DNA of 64,000 nucleotides from Adiantum capillus-veneris (taxonomy: Eukaryota; Streptophyta; Polypodiopsida; Polypodiales; Pteridaceae), in contig CM043969.1 of the NCBI GenBank assembly GCA_014529385.2, positions 71,698,676 through 71,762,675 on the forward strand, read 5' to 3'. Shown here piece by piece: positions 11,098-21,163 of this stretch. A program made the translations under genes and the position numbers. Position 1 is the stretch's first letter; each line of letters opens with the position of its first letter. Under the pieces are notes generated by a model that saw nothing but the letters and a program-made list of their open reading frames with translations, searched no databases and was not told the DNA's origin.

Positions 11098-11110
11098 GCT
11101 CTGATACCAA
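11098..11110 (-). other. Primer binding site of element A
   Basis: Minus-strand TTGGTATCAGAGC directly follows the 5' LTR; TGGTATCAGAGC is the classical complement of the 3' end of plant initiator-Met tRNA. Confidence 0.85.
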
Positions 11111-12356
11111 TGTTAGGTGCAGCAGAATGAATGTTTGCGCTTTGCTCAAGATGAGTGCTCCGAACTGTGCTCAAGGTTCCTTTTGTTCTTATGGAAGGTA
11201 GAGCCTTAGGTTCTTAACGAGAGAATGCTTTGATCACAAACAAAGTGAATGGACACTGTGCGTGCAAGTGTATGAGATTGAGAGATAGAGAGAGAAGAGA
11301 GATACGACACTAGAGACGTTGTAAAACCCTCCTCCCAAGGCCCCACTCTCATCGGCGAGAGTGGTCTACTATTGATTGCACAATCTGGTACAATGGGGAT
11401 GCATGAGACTGATGCAAGTCTAGGCTATGTCGACGATGACGACGGTGATGACGAAGTCGATCTAAGGGCTGAAATCTGCAATCTTTCTACTGCTGTTCAA
11501 AAACGCATGGGCTGAAATCTGCGACTAAGCCGAAAACGCTGATTTTGGGGGCCGTTTTCGGTGGGTCTTTGACGCTGAAAATCTGCAGGTTTAGGGCTGA
11601 AAACAAAGGTTCTTAAGGCTGAAAACTGATGGTCTTTCCTGGCCTGAATCTGCTACCTTTAGGGGCTGAATCTGCAACTACTTCATTGCTGAAAATCGCT
11701 GCATTGCTGTGGGTGGTATCTACTGAAAATGCTGGATCTAGGACCAAAAACGCTAGAGATGCTGATGACAAAAACGCTGGCCTGTTGTCTTGTCAAAAAC
11801 GCTAGCTCCTGTGGTCTTCTGGCAATGACAACTGATGCAAAACGCTAGGCACTGGGGGGTATGGCGATGATGTGCTGGTGCAAAAACGCCAGGCAATGCT
11901 GATGAAGAAACGCTAGAATAGGGGGGATCTGCTGCTTGGAGGGAATCCACCAAGGCTTCGTCTTGCTGAGAAGTTGCCTGCTGAGCTTGGCTCCTGTTGC
12001 CTCTTCTGCCATTTAGTGCTAGCTCTAGTTTGCTTATATACAAACTTAGCAAAATTGCCCCACCTACTTTCCAACAAAAGTCACTTAGAAATATTAAGTG
12101 AAAAATGTCAAAAATAGGTAAAATAGGCTAAAGGCACTGGAAAATTCCCCTGAAGAATTCTGATGGGAATGCTTATGATCATGCTGTGTGCAACTAGAGG
12201 ATATGCATCTACACTAAGTATCTGTGCATACACGGTCTACGAATAGACTCACAAAAGTGCCAGATCACTACTAAATCTAGACTGATTGGACTGACTGAAC
12301 CCTTGTCCTGCTGTAGCTTGTCGACGGACACACATGGTTGGATGTGTCACGTGACA
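11111..12356 (-). repeat. 5' LTR of element A
   Basis: 1246 bp, TG..CA ends, immediately upstream (minus strand) of the primer site. It shares the GGCTGAAA and AAAAACGCT array with every LTR of this family. Comparison with the other LTR shows only scattered substitutions and small indels, so insertion into F is much younger than F. Confidence 0.92.
12029..12043 (-). promoter_or_regulatory. Probable LTR TATA box
   Basis: Minus-strand TATATAAGC lies about 0.3 kb from the LTR start. The same word sits at the same place in family LTRs near 8740, 19460, 23912, 34422 and 40792. This spacing suits a U3 promoter, with R and the GGCTGAAA array downstream. The start site is inferred. Confidence 0.5.
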
Positions 12357-12591
12357 CCCATGGCCGGGTTAGTGCCAAATATGGTGGGTCATAGGCCGAA
12401 CTCAGATGCCAGTGAGTTGCGTGGAGTAGAGTCAGAGACCAGGCAACACTTATCTTCTTTGATCCAGGTGCTAAAGCAAACCATAGTTTTTTCATACGTC
12501 AACCGTGCGTCTCACTCGGACGGGTATGGAAGCCCGATATAAGCCCGATTTAAACCCCCCGAAGATTCCATACGTGGAATACCACACGACA

Positions 12592-12991
12592 CTAAAAAAT
12601 TAGTGTGTGTATATATATAAATATATATATATCACAACAAATAGCAATTAAATTTAAAACACTAGACTCTAGAGAGCAGCCCAAAGCCACATAATGCATT
12701 AAAACATTATAGAAAATGTAGAATCTAGCTAAATCAAGGAGTCGGGAGTTGAGAAACAGATCAAGATCTCTGATCAATAGATACATCATACTAGAGGCTA
12801 GAGCAAAGCAGGAGATGACAAAATAGGGAGCCTCCAAAACCAACAAGACTGTATACTGAGTACTCCAAATGACAAAACATAAATAGAGCCTAGAGGGTGG
12901 AGTCCAACAGCTCGATGCTAAATAGTGAATCCAAAACATAAGTAGAGCTAAGAAGAGTCAGGAACGAGGCTAGAGCAAAATGCAATGAGCT
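12592..12991 (-). other. 3' region of hAT element 1
   Basis: Holds a TATATA-rich stretch (12604-12634) and two related words ending AAAACATAAGTAGAGC or AAAACATAAATAGAGC (near 12886 and 12932). No coding content is recognisable. Confidence 0.4.
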
Positions 12992-15307
12992 CTAACTCTC
13001 ATCGCAGGCCACCTCTTCATCGTCATCCTCATCATCACCCTCCTCATCCTCATCCTCATCCTCATCCTCATCCTCATCCCAAGCCTCATCCTCAGCAACG
13101 GAGCATGAAGTCCCAATATCACTCGGCATGCTAATCGGAAGAGACTCCATAACATCATCAGTGCTCTGTGCAATCGCCTCCTGAATCTCCTGCAATTCAA
13201 GCAAGCGCTCCTCATCCTTCTCTTTGTTAAGCATCTCTAATGTCACCTCCATTCTCTCATAGCCGCGCTCTTTGATCTTGCATAAGAGCCTCAAGTTGGT
13301 GTGTATGTAGACAAGCTTCTTGGTATTTGCAGGAAGTAGCCTATTTCTTCTCTTGGTGTGAATGAGAGAGAAGGTGCTCCAATTTCTCTCACATGGAGAG
13401 GCACATGTCCCTTGAGAAAGCACCTTAAGTGCAAGAGTCTGCAATGTGGGCGTGCAAGCTCCAAAAGTCTCCCACCATTTTACACCCTCTTGCATTCTCT
13501 TTGGATCTTGTGCAATAGGATGAGCAAATGACTTTCTTTCAATGAGGAAAGTGTCCAACTCATCAATGAGGGTACCTTGCATGGTCAAATCATCTTTGGT
13601 ATTCTTGTCCAAATGTCATCCACCCGTCATGAACCACATGATCATTGAATTGCCCTCTTCCTCGCCATACAGGATGAAACAAGTATCCCACAGCATGCAA
13701 TGGTGTGTGCATCATATTCCATCTATCAACGGATAGGTCCTTGATCTCTTGCATCCTTGCCGCATCAATACCTTGCATGTTTTGAATTTTCTCACCATGC
13801 GATCCGTAAGCTCATACACAAGCCCCATGGTGGCTCCTTCCCTATCAGCCAAATGAAGTGATGGAAGCACAACTCTTCAAAATCAACTTGGCCTCTTGCC
13901 AAAAGGATACATTAAACACAATGTCCGAGACCACTGTGGCCTTTGTAGTCCTGGATGCCTTCATTTTCACAAAATTTGTATCAATCATAAGCCTACGCAC
14001 ACCTTGCATACATCTCTCATCCACAAGGCTTACCAACATGATGAAGTAGTAGGCAAATTGAGTGGCCGATGGCTTCAACAATTCCTTCTTGCTAAGCATT
14101 CGAAACAATGCCAAGACAGTGGACTTCCTTGTGACAAATGTGACAACCTTTGTTGCATCTTCAAGAATTTTTGCAATCCAAGGGAGCTTCCCAATATCCT
14201 CAAACAAGAGGTCCAAGCAATGGCATGCACACCTCGTGAAAAAAATGTGTTTCCATTTCTCTTCCACCATTTGCCCAGCCCCAACACAATTAGTTGCATT
14301 GTCCATGCATACCTGCACAACATTGGAGGGTCCTACCCCAATAATCACATCCTTAAGCTGCTTGAAAATAAATTCTGATGTCTTTATCTCCCCAGATGTG
14401 TCCACCGATTTCAGAAACACAGAACCATGTATAGAGCATGCAAGAAAGTTAATGATAGACCTGCGTCTAGTGTCAGACCATCCATCACATACAATTGTGC
14501 ATCCATGTTTCTTCCATTTCTCGCGCACACCCATGATCTCATGACCAATGCATTTGACCTCATCATTTAACTCTGTGGTGCACAAAGCATTGTATGTGGG
14601 AGGCACATAAGATGGACCAACTTGTCCAATTGCCTTGACCATTTCCAAAAAGAAAGAAATCCGCACTTTCCATTCAGGAATGTCCTCTGCATAAAAAAAC
14701 ATGCGCAAGGCTTGATCTGCTTGCTTGCGTGCTTGCAAGCTAAATGCACTTGTCAAAGGCCCTTGTGCAACCTTCCTCTTCTTGCTTGAGGACCCCACAT
14801 TTGATTTGGAAGCCGAAGTCCCAGTGGCACTTACATGTGCACTCCCTGATGCATGTGTACTCATTGAGCCTGAGGCACCTCCTTGAGATAGAGAGGCATT
14901 ACCTCCCAAATCATCCACCAAGGCATCTACATATGCATTTGGGTCCTTCCCATCATTCTTCACGTCTACATGCAATCTTGTGACCACCTCTTTGATGTCC
15001 TCTGGCACACTCTCACATGGGTCTACACCATGGCCAGAGATGGACAATAAATGTGCACGAATACGGAGGGACATCCGTCCCAAGTATGCCCACAATACTT
15101 GCATTTACATGTAAATTGCCCTTTCTTTTGAGGCTTCAATTGTTCTACATACTGCCATTCAGGACGCTTCACTCGGCCCATCTGCATAGTCCAAAGTTCA
15201 AACTTCAAACCTTGACAAAGTGGAGGCCTCAGGAGCAGCTCACGGGTAAAAGGAGAGCGTAGGTGAAGATGGAGAACCGCAGGAGAGAGAGTGTGGGTAG
15301 GGCTCAC
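12992..15307 (-). pseudogene. hAT transposase (BED finger, DUF659, dimerisation domain), frameshifted
   Basis: The N-terminus at 15307-15070 has a BED-type finger (CKYCGHTW). A frame change near 15070 moves the His part of the finger (RIRAHLLSISGHGV) into the frame 15104-13845. That frame carries the DUF659 core (CTIVCDGWSD, then MDNAT and CACHCLDLL), part of the RNase H-like fold of hAT transposases. Frame changes near 13860 and 13610 separate it from a middle piece (RWNMMHTPLHAVGYLF) and the C-terminal dimerisation block (SPCERNWSTFS, KRRNRL) at 13612-12992. The protein ends in an Asp/Glu run encoded by the CTCATC repeat. At least two frameshifts make it non-functional. Confidence 0.88.
13016..13100. 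repeat. CTCATC microsatellite coding for an acidic tail
   Basis: Hexamer repeat of about nine units; on the minus strand it encodes the Asp/Glu tail of the hAT transposase. Confidence 0.85.
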
Positions 15308-15550
15308 GGGCTCAAGCCCACAATGGCCTCAATCGGGTCACGGCTGTGCAGAAAATGCAGCGCGGCAGACTCCAGAAGACTCGCGTAGAGGCGTTTACGG
15401 GCAAATGTGACCTTTGGGGGAAAAAATGCCACATCGTCAAATCGACCCTGCCCACGTCCGAAATCCTCAATCTCACTCCAATCTCACGCGGACGCGCCTG
15501 GAAGTATGGTTGCCCAATCAGACGCGTCTGAAAAAAACTATAAAGCAAAC

Positions 15551-16236
15551 TTTATCTCACCAGAGTTGGCCATCAAGTTGGGCAACAAAGTTGAAGAGAT
15601 GGGGTATTCAGCTCAGGCAGGGATGTCCTGGCCATTCAGAGCGTGTTACGCGTATCATTGGAAAGTTGCGTTTCCATTTTCAATCATATGTGGACACAGT
15701 GGAATTTTATATCATGCCACTGGAAGGGTGTGATGCGCTGTTGGGAAGCCTGGTGATGTTCCGTATACATGGAGTGCTGGATGTCTTTAACAAAAAGATC
15801 ACCCTTCAACATAGGGCAAAACTCACATCCTTGATGTAAAGCTTAAAGGGGAGTGTGTCCCTCTTGTATCTACTTCTGTAAATTAAGAATCATCTTTCTA
15901 CGTACTTGATTTTCGCATGTGATGTTTCAGATAATTGTCAGTCAAATTTATCTACGTTAAATAAAGAAAGGTTAGCATTTTTACGAGAATTTAGTGACCA
16001 TTTTTTTTGACTCATTACTGTCTTGGTTGCCGTCGGAGAGGCCTGAGGATTAGATTTGGTGCCAGGTTGTAGCCCACCAAATAGGCCTCTGTATAGGGTT
16101 AGTGCGGCTCAACAAAAAGAGATTATGGGCCAAGTAGAGGAACTGGTAGAAAAAGGGCTGATTCAACCTAGTTCTTCACCCTTTTGCTCCCAATCGCTTC
16201 TAGCGCAGAAGAAGGATGGCTCTTGGCGCATGTGTA
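15551..16236 (+). pseudogene. Element F protease C-terminal half and RT start
   Basis: Directly right of the hAT, the frame resumes with NFISPELAIKLG, the strand after the aspartic protease active site. After a frame change it continues to a PLEGCDALLG word (about 15710-15750), typical of the second half of gypsy protease. RT begins at 16056 (NRPLYRVS, then EKGLIQPSSSPF and QKKDGSWRMCI) and is lost after about 60 codons, where unrelated sequence starts. With the left part at 12450-12481, the active site reads FFDPGAKA, with Pro where Ser or Thr is usual. Confidence 0.75.
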
Positions 16237-17375
16237 TTGCCCTTGTCTTATGTAGCACGATGATTCCGCTCTCGTGCACCTCTCCCCCCCTTTGAATACA
16301 GAAACGTGATCCCCCACTCGAGGGCTTTTCATGTGTATGTAGAGTTGTGTGGATTCATGCGTGATTGTTGAGGCAAGAGCCTCTTGCACAGGTGCTGGAT
16401 TAGCTAATTGCTTATCCCTCACAGGTATTGGTGAACTCGGAGAGATTTCACGCGAGAAATCTCCTCCGATTCAAAAAGCAAGTATCCCTTTAGGTGCGGG
16501 AGCTCGAGGGCTTGCTACGGATGCGACCGGCTCGCGAAGCGGAGCGCGAAACAGTAGGTTGCACAGCCTGCTGTGTAATTTTGCAGGTTTAGGATTTTGA
16601 CCCTAATTGATCCCTAATACCCTCAAGACCTTTGGGGAAGCTAGGGGATCACTGTACAAGTGGTCTAGTGCATTTTTGGGGCAGAAAGCAGAGAATTCAG
16701 TGGCTGCAGATTCTCGCTGGGTTTGAGAAAGTGCTCGAATGCGCCAGGAAAGTCACCTCTTCCACGTGGATTTTGTATGTGAAACCTCCTACTGCGGTTA
16801 TGCTGTCGAAATCGAGGTCATTTTTGGCCCGGTAAAAGCGCTTAAGTTTAATAAGGCTAAAAAAATACCGAAAGGGGCGCTAGTCTTTGGGGCCTAGAGT
16901 GCGTCACTGTCTGCTTGGAAGGACTCTAGCTGCTAAGCCGTGTTTTGTTTGAAGTGTAATTCCCAGTTGCAGGCTTATTCGTGAAGTTCCTATGTCATAA
17001 AGTTTACAATGTAAAGATCGGGTGAAAGCTAAAGTCTAACGCCCTACAAGCTGGTTTCAACGATCAAGAGGGAGAGGGAGCATTTATGGAGAGGAAAAGG
17101 GGGAGGGAGAGATTGGGGGCGAGAGTGAGACTATGATAGAGGAGACTGCAAGTGCGGGTGGCACAATCGATGGGGGGGAATACAACACGGATACCTCAGG
17201 TACAAGACCTTCCTGGAGTTAAATCGCAAAAAGTCAAAGAGCCCAAACGCACATCGCTAGGATCTATTGACAAAGTGCTCGGGGAGGGGATGAAAGGGAT
17301 GACCCAAACAAGGAAAGTCTACGAAAAAGGACGGACCGCCCAAGAGAAGAGCTTGTTGAAGTTGAGGATGGATGA
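16237..17375. other. Unassigned DNA right of element F
   Basis: Starts with a diverged copy (16274-16350) of the repeat at 5374-5557. Plus-strand frames at 16349-16600 and 17152-17403 have no recognised domain; the latter is Lys-rich. A purine-rich block (GAGGGAGAGG words) lies at 17060-17120. Confidence 0.35.
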
Positions 17376-17570
17376 TGGAATTGGAGCTGATCTCTTTAGA
17401 TAGGTGATTCCAGTGTTAGAATTTACAGCTACTGGAAGTCGTCAGTTCAGTCAGTGAAATTGGAATAGAATATGGAAATTGAATTGGAATAGTAACTGAA
17501 CTGAAATACTCTATTGGGATTAGAAACAGATTGAATGACTGGAGAAGTGTTTCAGATTCAGACTTACTGG

Positions 17571-17670
17571 GAAAATCCACCTTTTGATTCTGAAATTGGC
17601 TAGAAAAATCCACCATCTGATTCTGAGAACGGCTGGAAAAATCCACCATCGGATTCTGAGATAGAACTAC
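17571..17670. repeat. Three 33-bp tandem units
   Basis: Units of the form AAAATCCACC..TTGATTCTGA..TGG occur three times at 33-base spacing next to the left copy of the element D repeat. On the minus strand they encode an 11-residue Gln/Val/Asp/Phe/Ser repeat. Confidence 0.8.
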
Positions 17671-18119
17671 CCAGTATCCTTCCACTGAATCCGCTTTCTC
17701 TTGCCCTTGGGTCGTGTTGGTGTTTCAGAAGTCCTAGTACCAGCATTGTCCTTCCGGATAAGTCTGTAAATGGACTCCTGCTCAAGTTGATCCCACCTTT
17801 TTGTGGTCATTTCCAATTCATAAGACGTGAGAGGATGATAGGTTTTGGTGTCGGGATCATAGAGCGTGCGTTTGCCTTTTGTTAGACGAGTTCTGGCCAA
17901 TTTATGACAACGCGAACCTGTATGGATCCATCCTTTTGGAAGAGGCTGATTTGTTTTAATCCTAGCTTCAAAGAGAATCTCAACCATCTCTCTGTACTGT
18001 GGTCCCAGGCTTGGTGTAGCCGTAAAATCCTTTTCAGGGATTTTAGAGGACTCCTCGATAAGTTGCAGTAGCCGGTTTGTGATCCTCCTGTTCCCTAAGC
18101 TTCTTACTGTGGAAACCAT
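17667..18119 (-). CDS. Unknown 150-residue protein downstream of element D gag
   Basis: Open frame beginning 47 bases after the gag stop. It is basic, with words such as PKGWIHTGSRCHKLAR near the middle and a Lys/Arg-rich C-terminus (KGKRKRIQWK). No protease, RT or zinc-finger signature is present and I do not recognise the family. Position and strand suggest a second ORF of element D; a captured host fragment is possible. The C-terminus runs into the 33-bp repeat. Confidence 0.4.
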   Translation of the reverse strand: MVSTVRSLGNRRITNRLLQLIEESSKIPEKDFTATPSLGPQYREMVEILFEARIKTNQPLPKGWIHTGSRCHKLARTRLTKGKRTLYDPDTKTYHPLTSYELEMTTKRWDQLEQESIYRLIRKDNAGTRTSETPTRPKGKRKRIQWKDTG

Positions 18120-18165
18120 TTTAAAACCATGTCCGCAACCGCTTTTCTGATGGTGGTTCCTGCAG

Positions 18166-18545
18166 CTACTTAGTCAGCTTTTTGATTTTCTCAACATAAC
18201 TTTTGATTGATAATTTCCTTTGCTTTATCTTATCCAATTCACAGAGGATATCCTCATCTCCTCTGTTATCTGAATATTCCAGTCGGAAAGCTTTGAGTAG
18301 TTTGTTATATGATATGAGTTGGCAAGTTGTGTAATGGTAGTACCATTTCTTTGCTGCCTCCTTTAATGTTTGAGGAAAGTATTCCCCCCAGTCATCTTCA
18401 TCAATATTTTTCAACTCAGCATACTGTCCAAAGGCTTGGATATGAACATCCGGGTCATCTGTCTTCCCACCTTTGAAAACTGGAAAAGAAATTTTCAATG
18501 AAGAGGTGTAATCATGTCGATCAGCATCGTTTCTGCCTCGTCTCA
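18166..18545 (-). pseudogene. Element D gag, 5' part removed by element B
   Basis: The frame enters from the element B LTR and becomes gag-like after the junction near 18545. It reads FPVFKGGKTDDPDVHIQAF, then KEAAKKWYYHY, then a C-terminal helix: the layout of a retrotransposon gag domain (small beta-like start, W in the second helix). It ends at a stop at 18166 without a zinc knuckle. The natural start is probably a few codons upstream, at or next to the insertion site. Confidence 0.65.
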
Positions 18546-19748
18546 TGTAAGGTGCAGTGGAATGAATGTTTGAACTTTGCTTAAGATGAGTGCTCCGAAC
18601 TGTGCTCAAGGTTCCTTTTGTTCGTATGGAAAAGAGAGCCTTCCGTTCTTAATGAGAGAGTGCAATGGACACAAACAAAGTGAATGGACACTGTGCGTGA
18701 AAGTGCATGAGACTGAGAGATAGAGAAAGAAGAGAAATACGACACTAGAGACGTAAAACCCTCCTCCGAAGGCCCACTCTCTATGGCGAGAGCGGCTACT
18801 TATGATTGCACAAATCTCTACAATGCTTGGACTTGCCGAAGATGAGGACGACGACGAGACGGGTTGAATTCTGAAAACTCTTAAGGGCTGAAATCTGCAA
18901 ATCTTTATCTTCTGAATTCTGACTCTATATCGGTGACGATGTTGATGACGACTACGATGACGACGAGCTGAATACGCAGATGCTGAAATCTGCGTTTTCC
19001 GGGCTGAACTGCAAACTTCGTTGGATCTGACCGTGCGGCGAGGAACTGCCGCGAGAAGGTGAGGTCTGCGAGGTTCGGGACTTGTTCTGCGAGTGCTAAA
19101 GGTTGAAAACTGAAAACGCTGGTCCTATGGCTGATTCTGTCGCGATGATCTGCAAAAAAGTTGAGGTTGATCTGCAAACCAAAAATGCTAAGGCTGAAAA
19201 CTGACCTTGCGGGGAAATCTGCTAACGCTAGAAAATCTGCTGTGTTGTTGTGGGAATCTGCTAACGCTAGGGCTGATCTGCTTCTAATGTCGCCGAGAAT
19301 CTGCAAGTGCAAAAACGTTTGCTGATCTGGTGCAAAAACGCTAGGCCTTCTGTTGAGAGAAAACGCGAGAGTTGTCGCGGGGGTTGGTCTTGCTAAGAAG
19401 TTGCCTGTTGAGCAAGGTGTTCCTGCTGCCTCTTTTGCCAAATAGTGCTAGCCTAGGTTTGCTTATATACAAACTTACTCAATTTGCCCTACCTACCTAC
19501 TCTCCAACAAAAGTCACTTAAAAATAATAAGTGAAAAATATCAAGAAGAAGAAAAATAGGCCTATGCTCTGTAAAAATGCTACTAATGGGTTCTGACTGT
19601 AATCTGATGGTCATGCTGTGTGCAACCAAAGGATACGCATCTAATCTAAGTGTCTGGACAAGCTACTTCATAACAAGGGTTTTGTCAGTCCAATCAGTCT
19701 AGATTAGCAAGTGATCTGGCACTTTTGTGAGACTGTTCGCAGAACGTG
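18546..19748 (-). repeat. Left LTR of element B, with inverted terminal block
   Basis: Homologous to the A and C LTRs up to about 19656. The next ~90 bases (19656-19748) are the reverse complement of the corresponding part of the A and C LTRs, and the terminal TGTCACGTGACACATCC part is missing. ORFX runs directly into this block and stops in it. The right LTR has the identical arrangement. Confidence 0.8.
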
Positions 19749-19855
19749 CTCCTTCGATGCTTCAACTTCGTCTAGAGTCCTGCTCCTTCCTTCTTCAAGA
19801 ATCACCATGGCTAAAAATTCCTGAAACCACTTCCAACACAAAACCATGAACATAC

Positions 19856-21163
19856 CTATTTCATGTATAAAGTGACTAGAAAAAATCTTGTCTTCCTCAA
19901 AGAGTGTGCATGCAATGTAGATGAACAAAGAGACGGATTGCCAAACCATTCACCACACACACGCAAACAATGAGATCGAATCTTTCTCTTTTGATCTAAA
20001 GCAATCAATTGTGGCAATTCACAATGGAAATGCGCATGCTTGGTGCTCATACTTTCATGTGCTCTTTCTACAACTGTGTCATGCCAAGAAAGAGACATGG
20101 AATGTGACTTCCTTGAATGCATACTTTTCAGCTTTTTATAAACAATCCGCATACATTCGTGCTCATCCATGAGTGAAACGTGCTCAAAGTACAATATGTC
20201 ATGCCTAATAAAAGGGATCACATAAAGACGTTGACTAAAATATAGGAAACGATCACGAATGAAACACTCGATCAATGCGTGCGTATCAATCATGCGAACA
20301 CATAATACTTCCTGTGAGGGTTCTTTGGACCTAGGCTCGAGAACCAATATCGGTTCTTCCTGAATGATCGAATCGTCCCGTGGGGGTTCTTTGAACCTCG
20401 ACTCGAAAGCCAAGATCGGTTCTTCGTGATTGATCGAATCTACAACGAGGTTAGCTTCGCTAGAAAAAGCATCCACTAACACAGCATCCTTGTGAACAAT
20501 CACATCATCTTCATGCAACTCATCATGCTTGTGAGAAATCACATCTTGATCATGCAAATCATCATGCTCATCATTATCATCCAAATCATCATGCAAATCA
20601 TTGTCAATCAAATCATCATCATGCTTCTCGTACTCATGCAAATCCTGTGTGTCATGCTTTGGAGAAGAAGAGAGTGAGAGAGTCTCCTTCTCATGAATCC
20701 TTTCAATCTTGTCTTGCATATTAGCAATGAGAGAGGGAGAATGAACAATGTCCTCTCCACGAATGACAATGGGAGAATCACTTTTGGCATAGGGAGTGAA
20801 AATGTTAGCCTTCAAATCAATGAGAGGGTTAAGATCACGAAACCATCGAATGCCCAAAATCATATCACATCCTGAGAGAGGAGAGACAACAAATCTTCTA
20901 GTGAAGGCATTTAGTTGTTGAATTGTAAACAACACACCAAGACACTCCTGCGTGATGAGAGAGTCCATACCGGGAACAAAGACAGAGACCTCAAGAGGAG
21001 ATTTCTGACTAACTTCTAGGCGGGCTCTCTCAACAAGAGAGGGACTGATCACATCATGCATACTACCTGGGTCAAACAATATGACAAAACACTGTCCCGA
21101 CACCTGACCATAACATTTAATGAGAGAATTATTAATGGGAGGGTCAAGAGAAACTTGGGGCAC
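19856..21163 (-). CDS. Aspartic protease fused to ORFX (element B), 435 codons
   Basis: Residues 1-130 are a gypsy retropepsin: active-site word ILFDPGSMHDVIS with Asp31, then PLSGCDMILGIRWF near residue 100. Residues about 165-210 are the acidic His/Asp tract and 255-430 the conserved ORFX block, both shared with element A. In element C the residues just after the protease (SDSPxxIRxE, HSxxLI) are the same, and RT then follows; in B, ORFX takes its place. Pro replaces the usual Ser/Thr after the catalytic Asp, as in other gypsy elements in this window. The first Met is only the first in frame; the natural product would be part of gag-pro. Confidence 0.65.
   Translation of the reverse strand: MPQVSLDPPINNSLIKCYGQVSGQCFVILFDPGSMHDVISPSLVERARLEVSQKSPLEVSVFVPGMDSLITQECLGVLFTIQQLNAFTRRFVVSPLSGCDMILGIRWFRDLNPLIDLKANIFTPYAKSDSPIVIRGEDIVHSPSLIANMQDKIERIHEKETLSLSSSPKHDTQDLHEYEKHDDDLIDNDLHDDLDDNDEHDDLHDQDVISHKHDELHEDDVIVHKDAVLVDAFSSEANLVVDSINHEEPILAFESRFKEPPRDDSIIQEEPILVLEPRSKEPSQEVLCVRMIDTHALIECFIRDRFLYFSQRLYVIPFIRHDILYFEHVSLMDEHECMRIVYKKLKSMHSRKSHSMSLSWHDTVVERAHESMSTKHAHFHCELPQLIALDQKRKIRSHCLRVCGEWFGNPSLCSSTLHAHSLRKTRFFLVTLYMK

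Larger units (their letters stand above)
7824..12356 (-). mobile_element. Element A, complete non-autonomous LTR retrotransposon
   Basis: LTRs at 7824-9076 (3') and 11111-12356 (5') are near-identical by eye and end TG..CA. The 5-bp target duplication CCCAT lies at 7819-7823 and 12357-12361. On the minus strand the primer site TTGGTATCAGAGC (11098-11110, initiator-Met type) follows the 5' LTR, and a polypurine tract (9077-9090) precedes the 3' LTR. The 2.0-kb interior has one long frame and no RT, RNase H or integrase. Its LTRs match those of element C, which encodes a full pol and could have supplied it in trans. Confidence 0.92.
12482..15541 (-). mobile_element. hAT element 1, inserted in the protease of element F
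   Basis: Both edges carry the direct repeat TAAAGCAAAC (12472-12481 and 15541-15550); hAT duplications are normally 8 bp, so the exact ends are uncertain by a base or two. The termini are inverted: ATAGTTTTTTCATACG at the left, against ATAGTTTTTTTCAGACG on the other strand at the right. The empty site restores a continuous protease frame. The interior holds a minus-strand hAT transposase pseudogene, a TA-rich 3' region and a CTCATC microsatellite. Confidence 0.88.
5870..16236 (+). mobile_element. Element F, decayed Ty3/gypsy, split by element A and a hAT element
   Basis: Gag and zinc knuckle are at 5870-7823, the start of protease at 12362-12481, the rest of protease at 15551-15839, and the start of RT at 16056-16236. 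Removing A (7824-12356 plus one copy of CCCAT) and the hAT (12482-15541 plus one copy of its direct repeat) puts the pieces in the order gag-PR-RT on one strand. RT breaks off after its first conserved block. LTRs were not identified. F is the oldest layer of this nest. Confidence 0.8.

Noticed and set aside
10908..11174. Conserved small frame (starting MSTVRSTHLEQS) at the LTR-primer site junction, also at 22763-23056 and 18166-18609
   Set aside because: It spans the LTR end and primer site, where nucleotide conservation is expected, and its C-terminus differs between copies. It is best explained as a by-product of LTR similarity.
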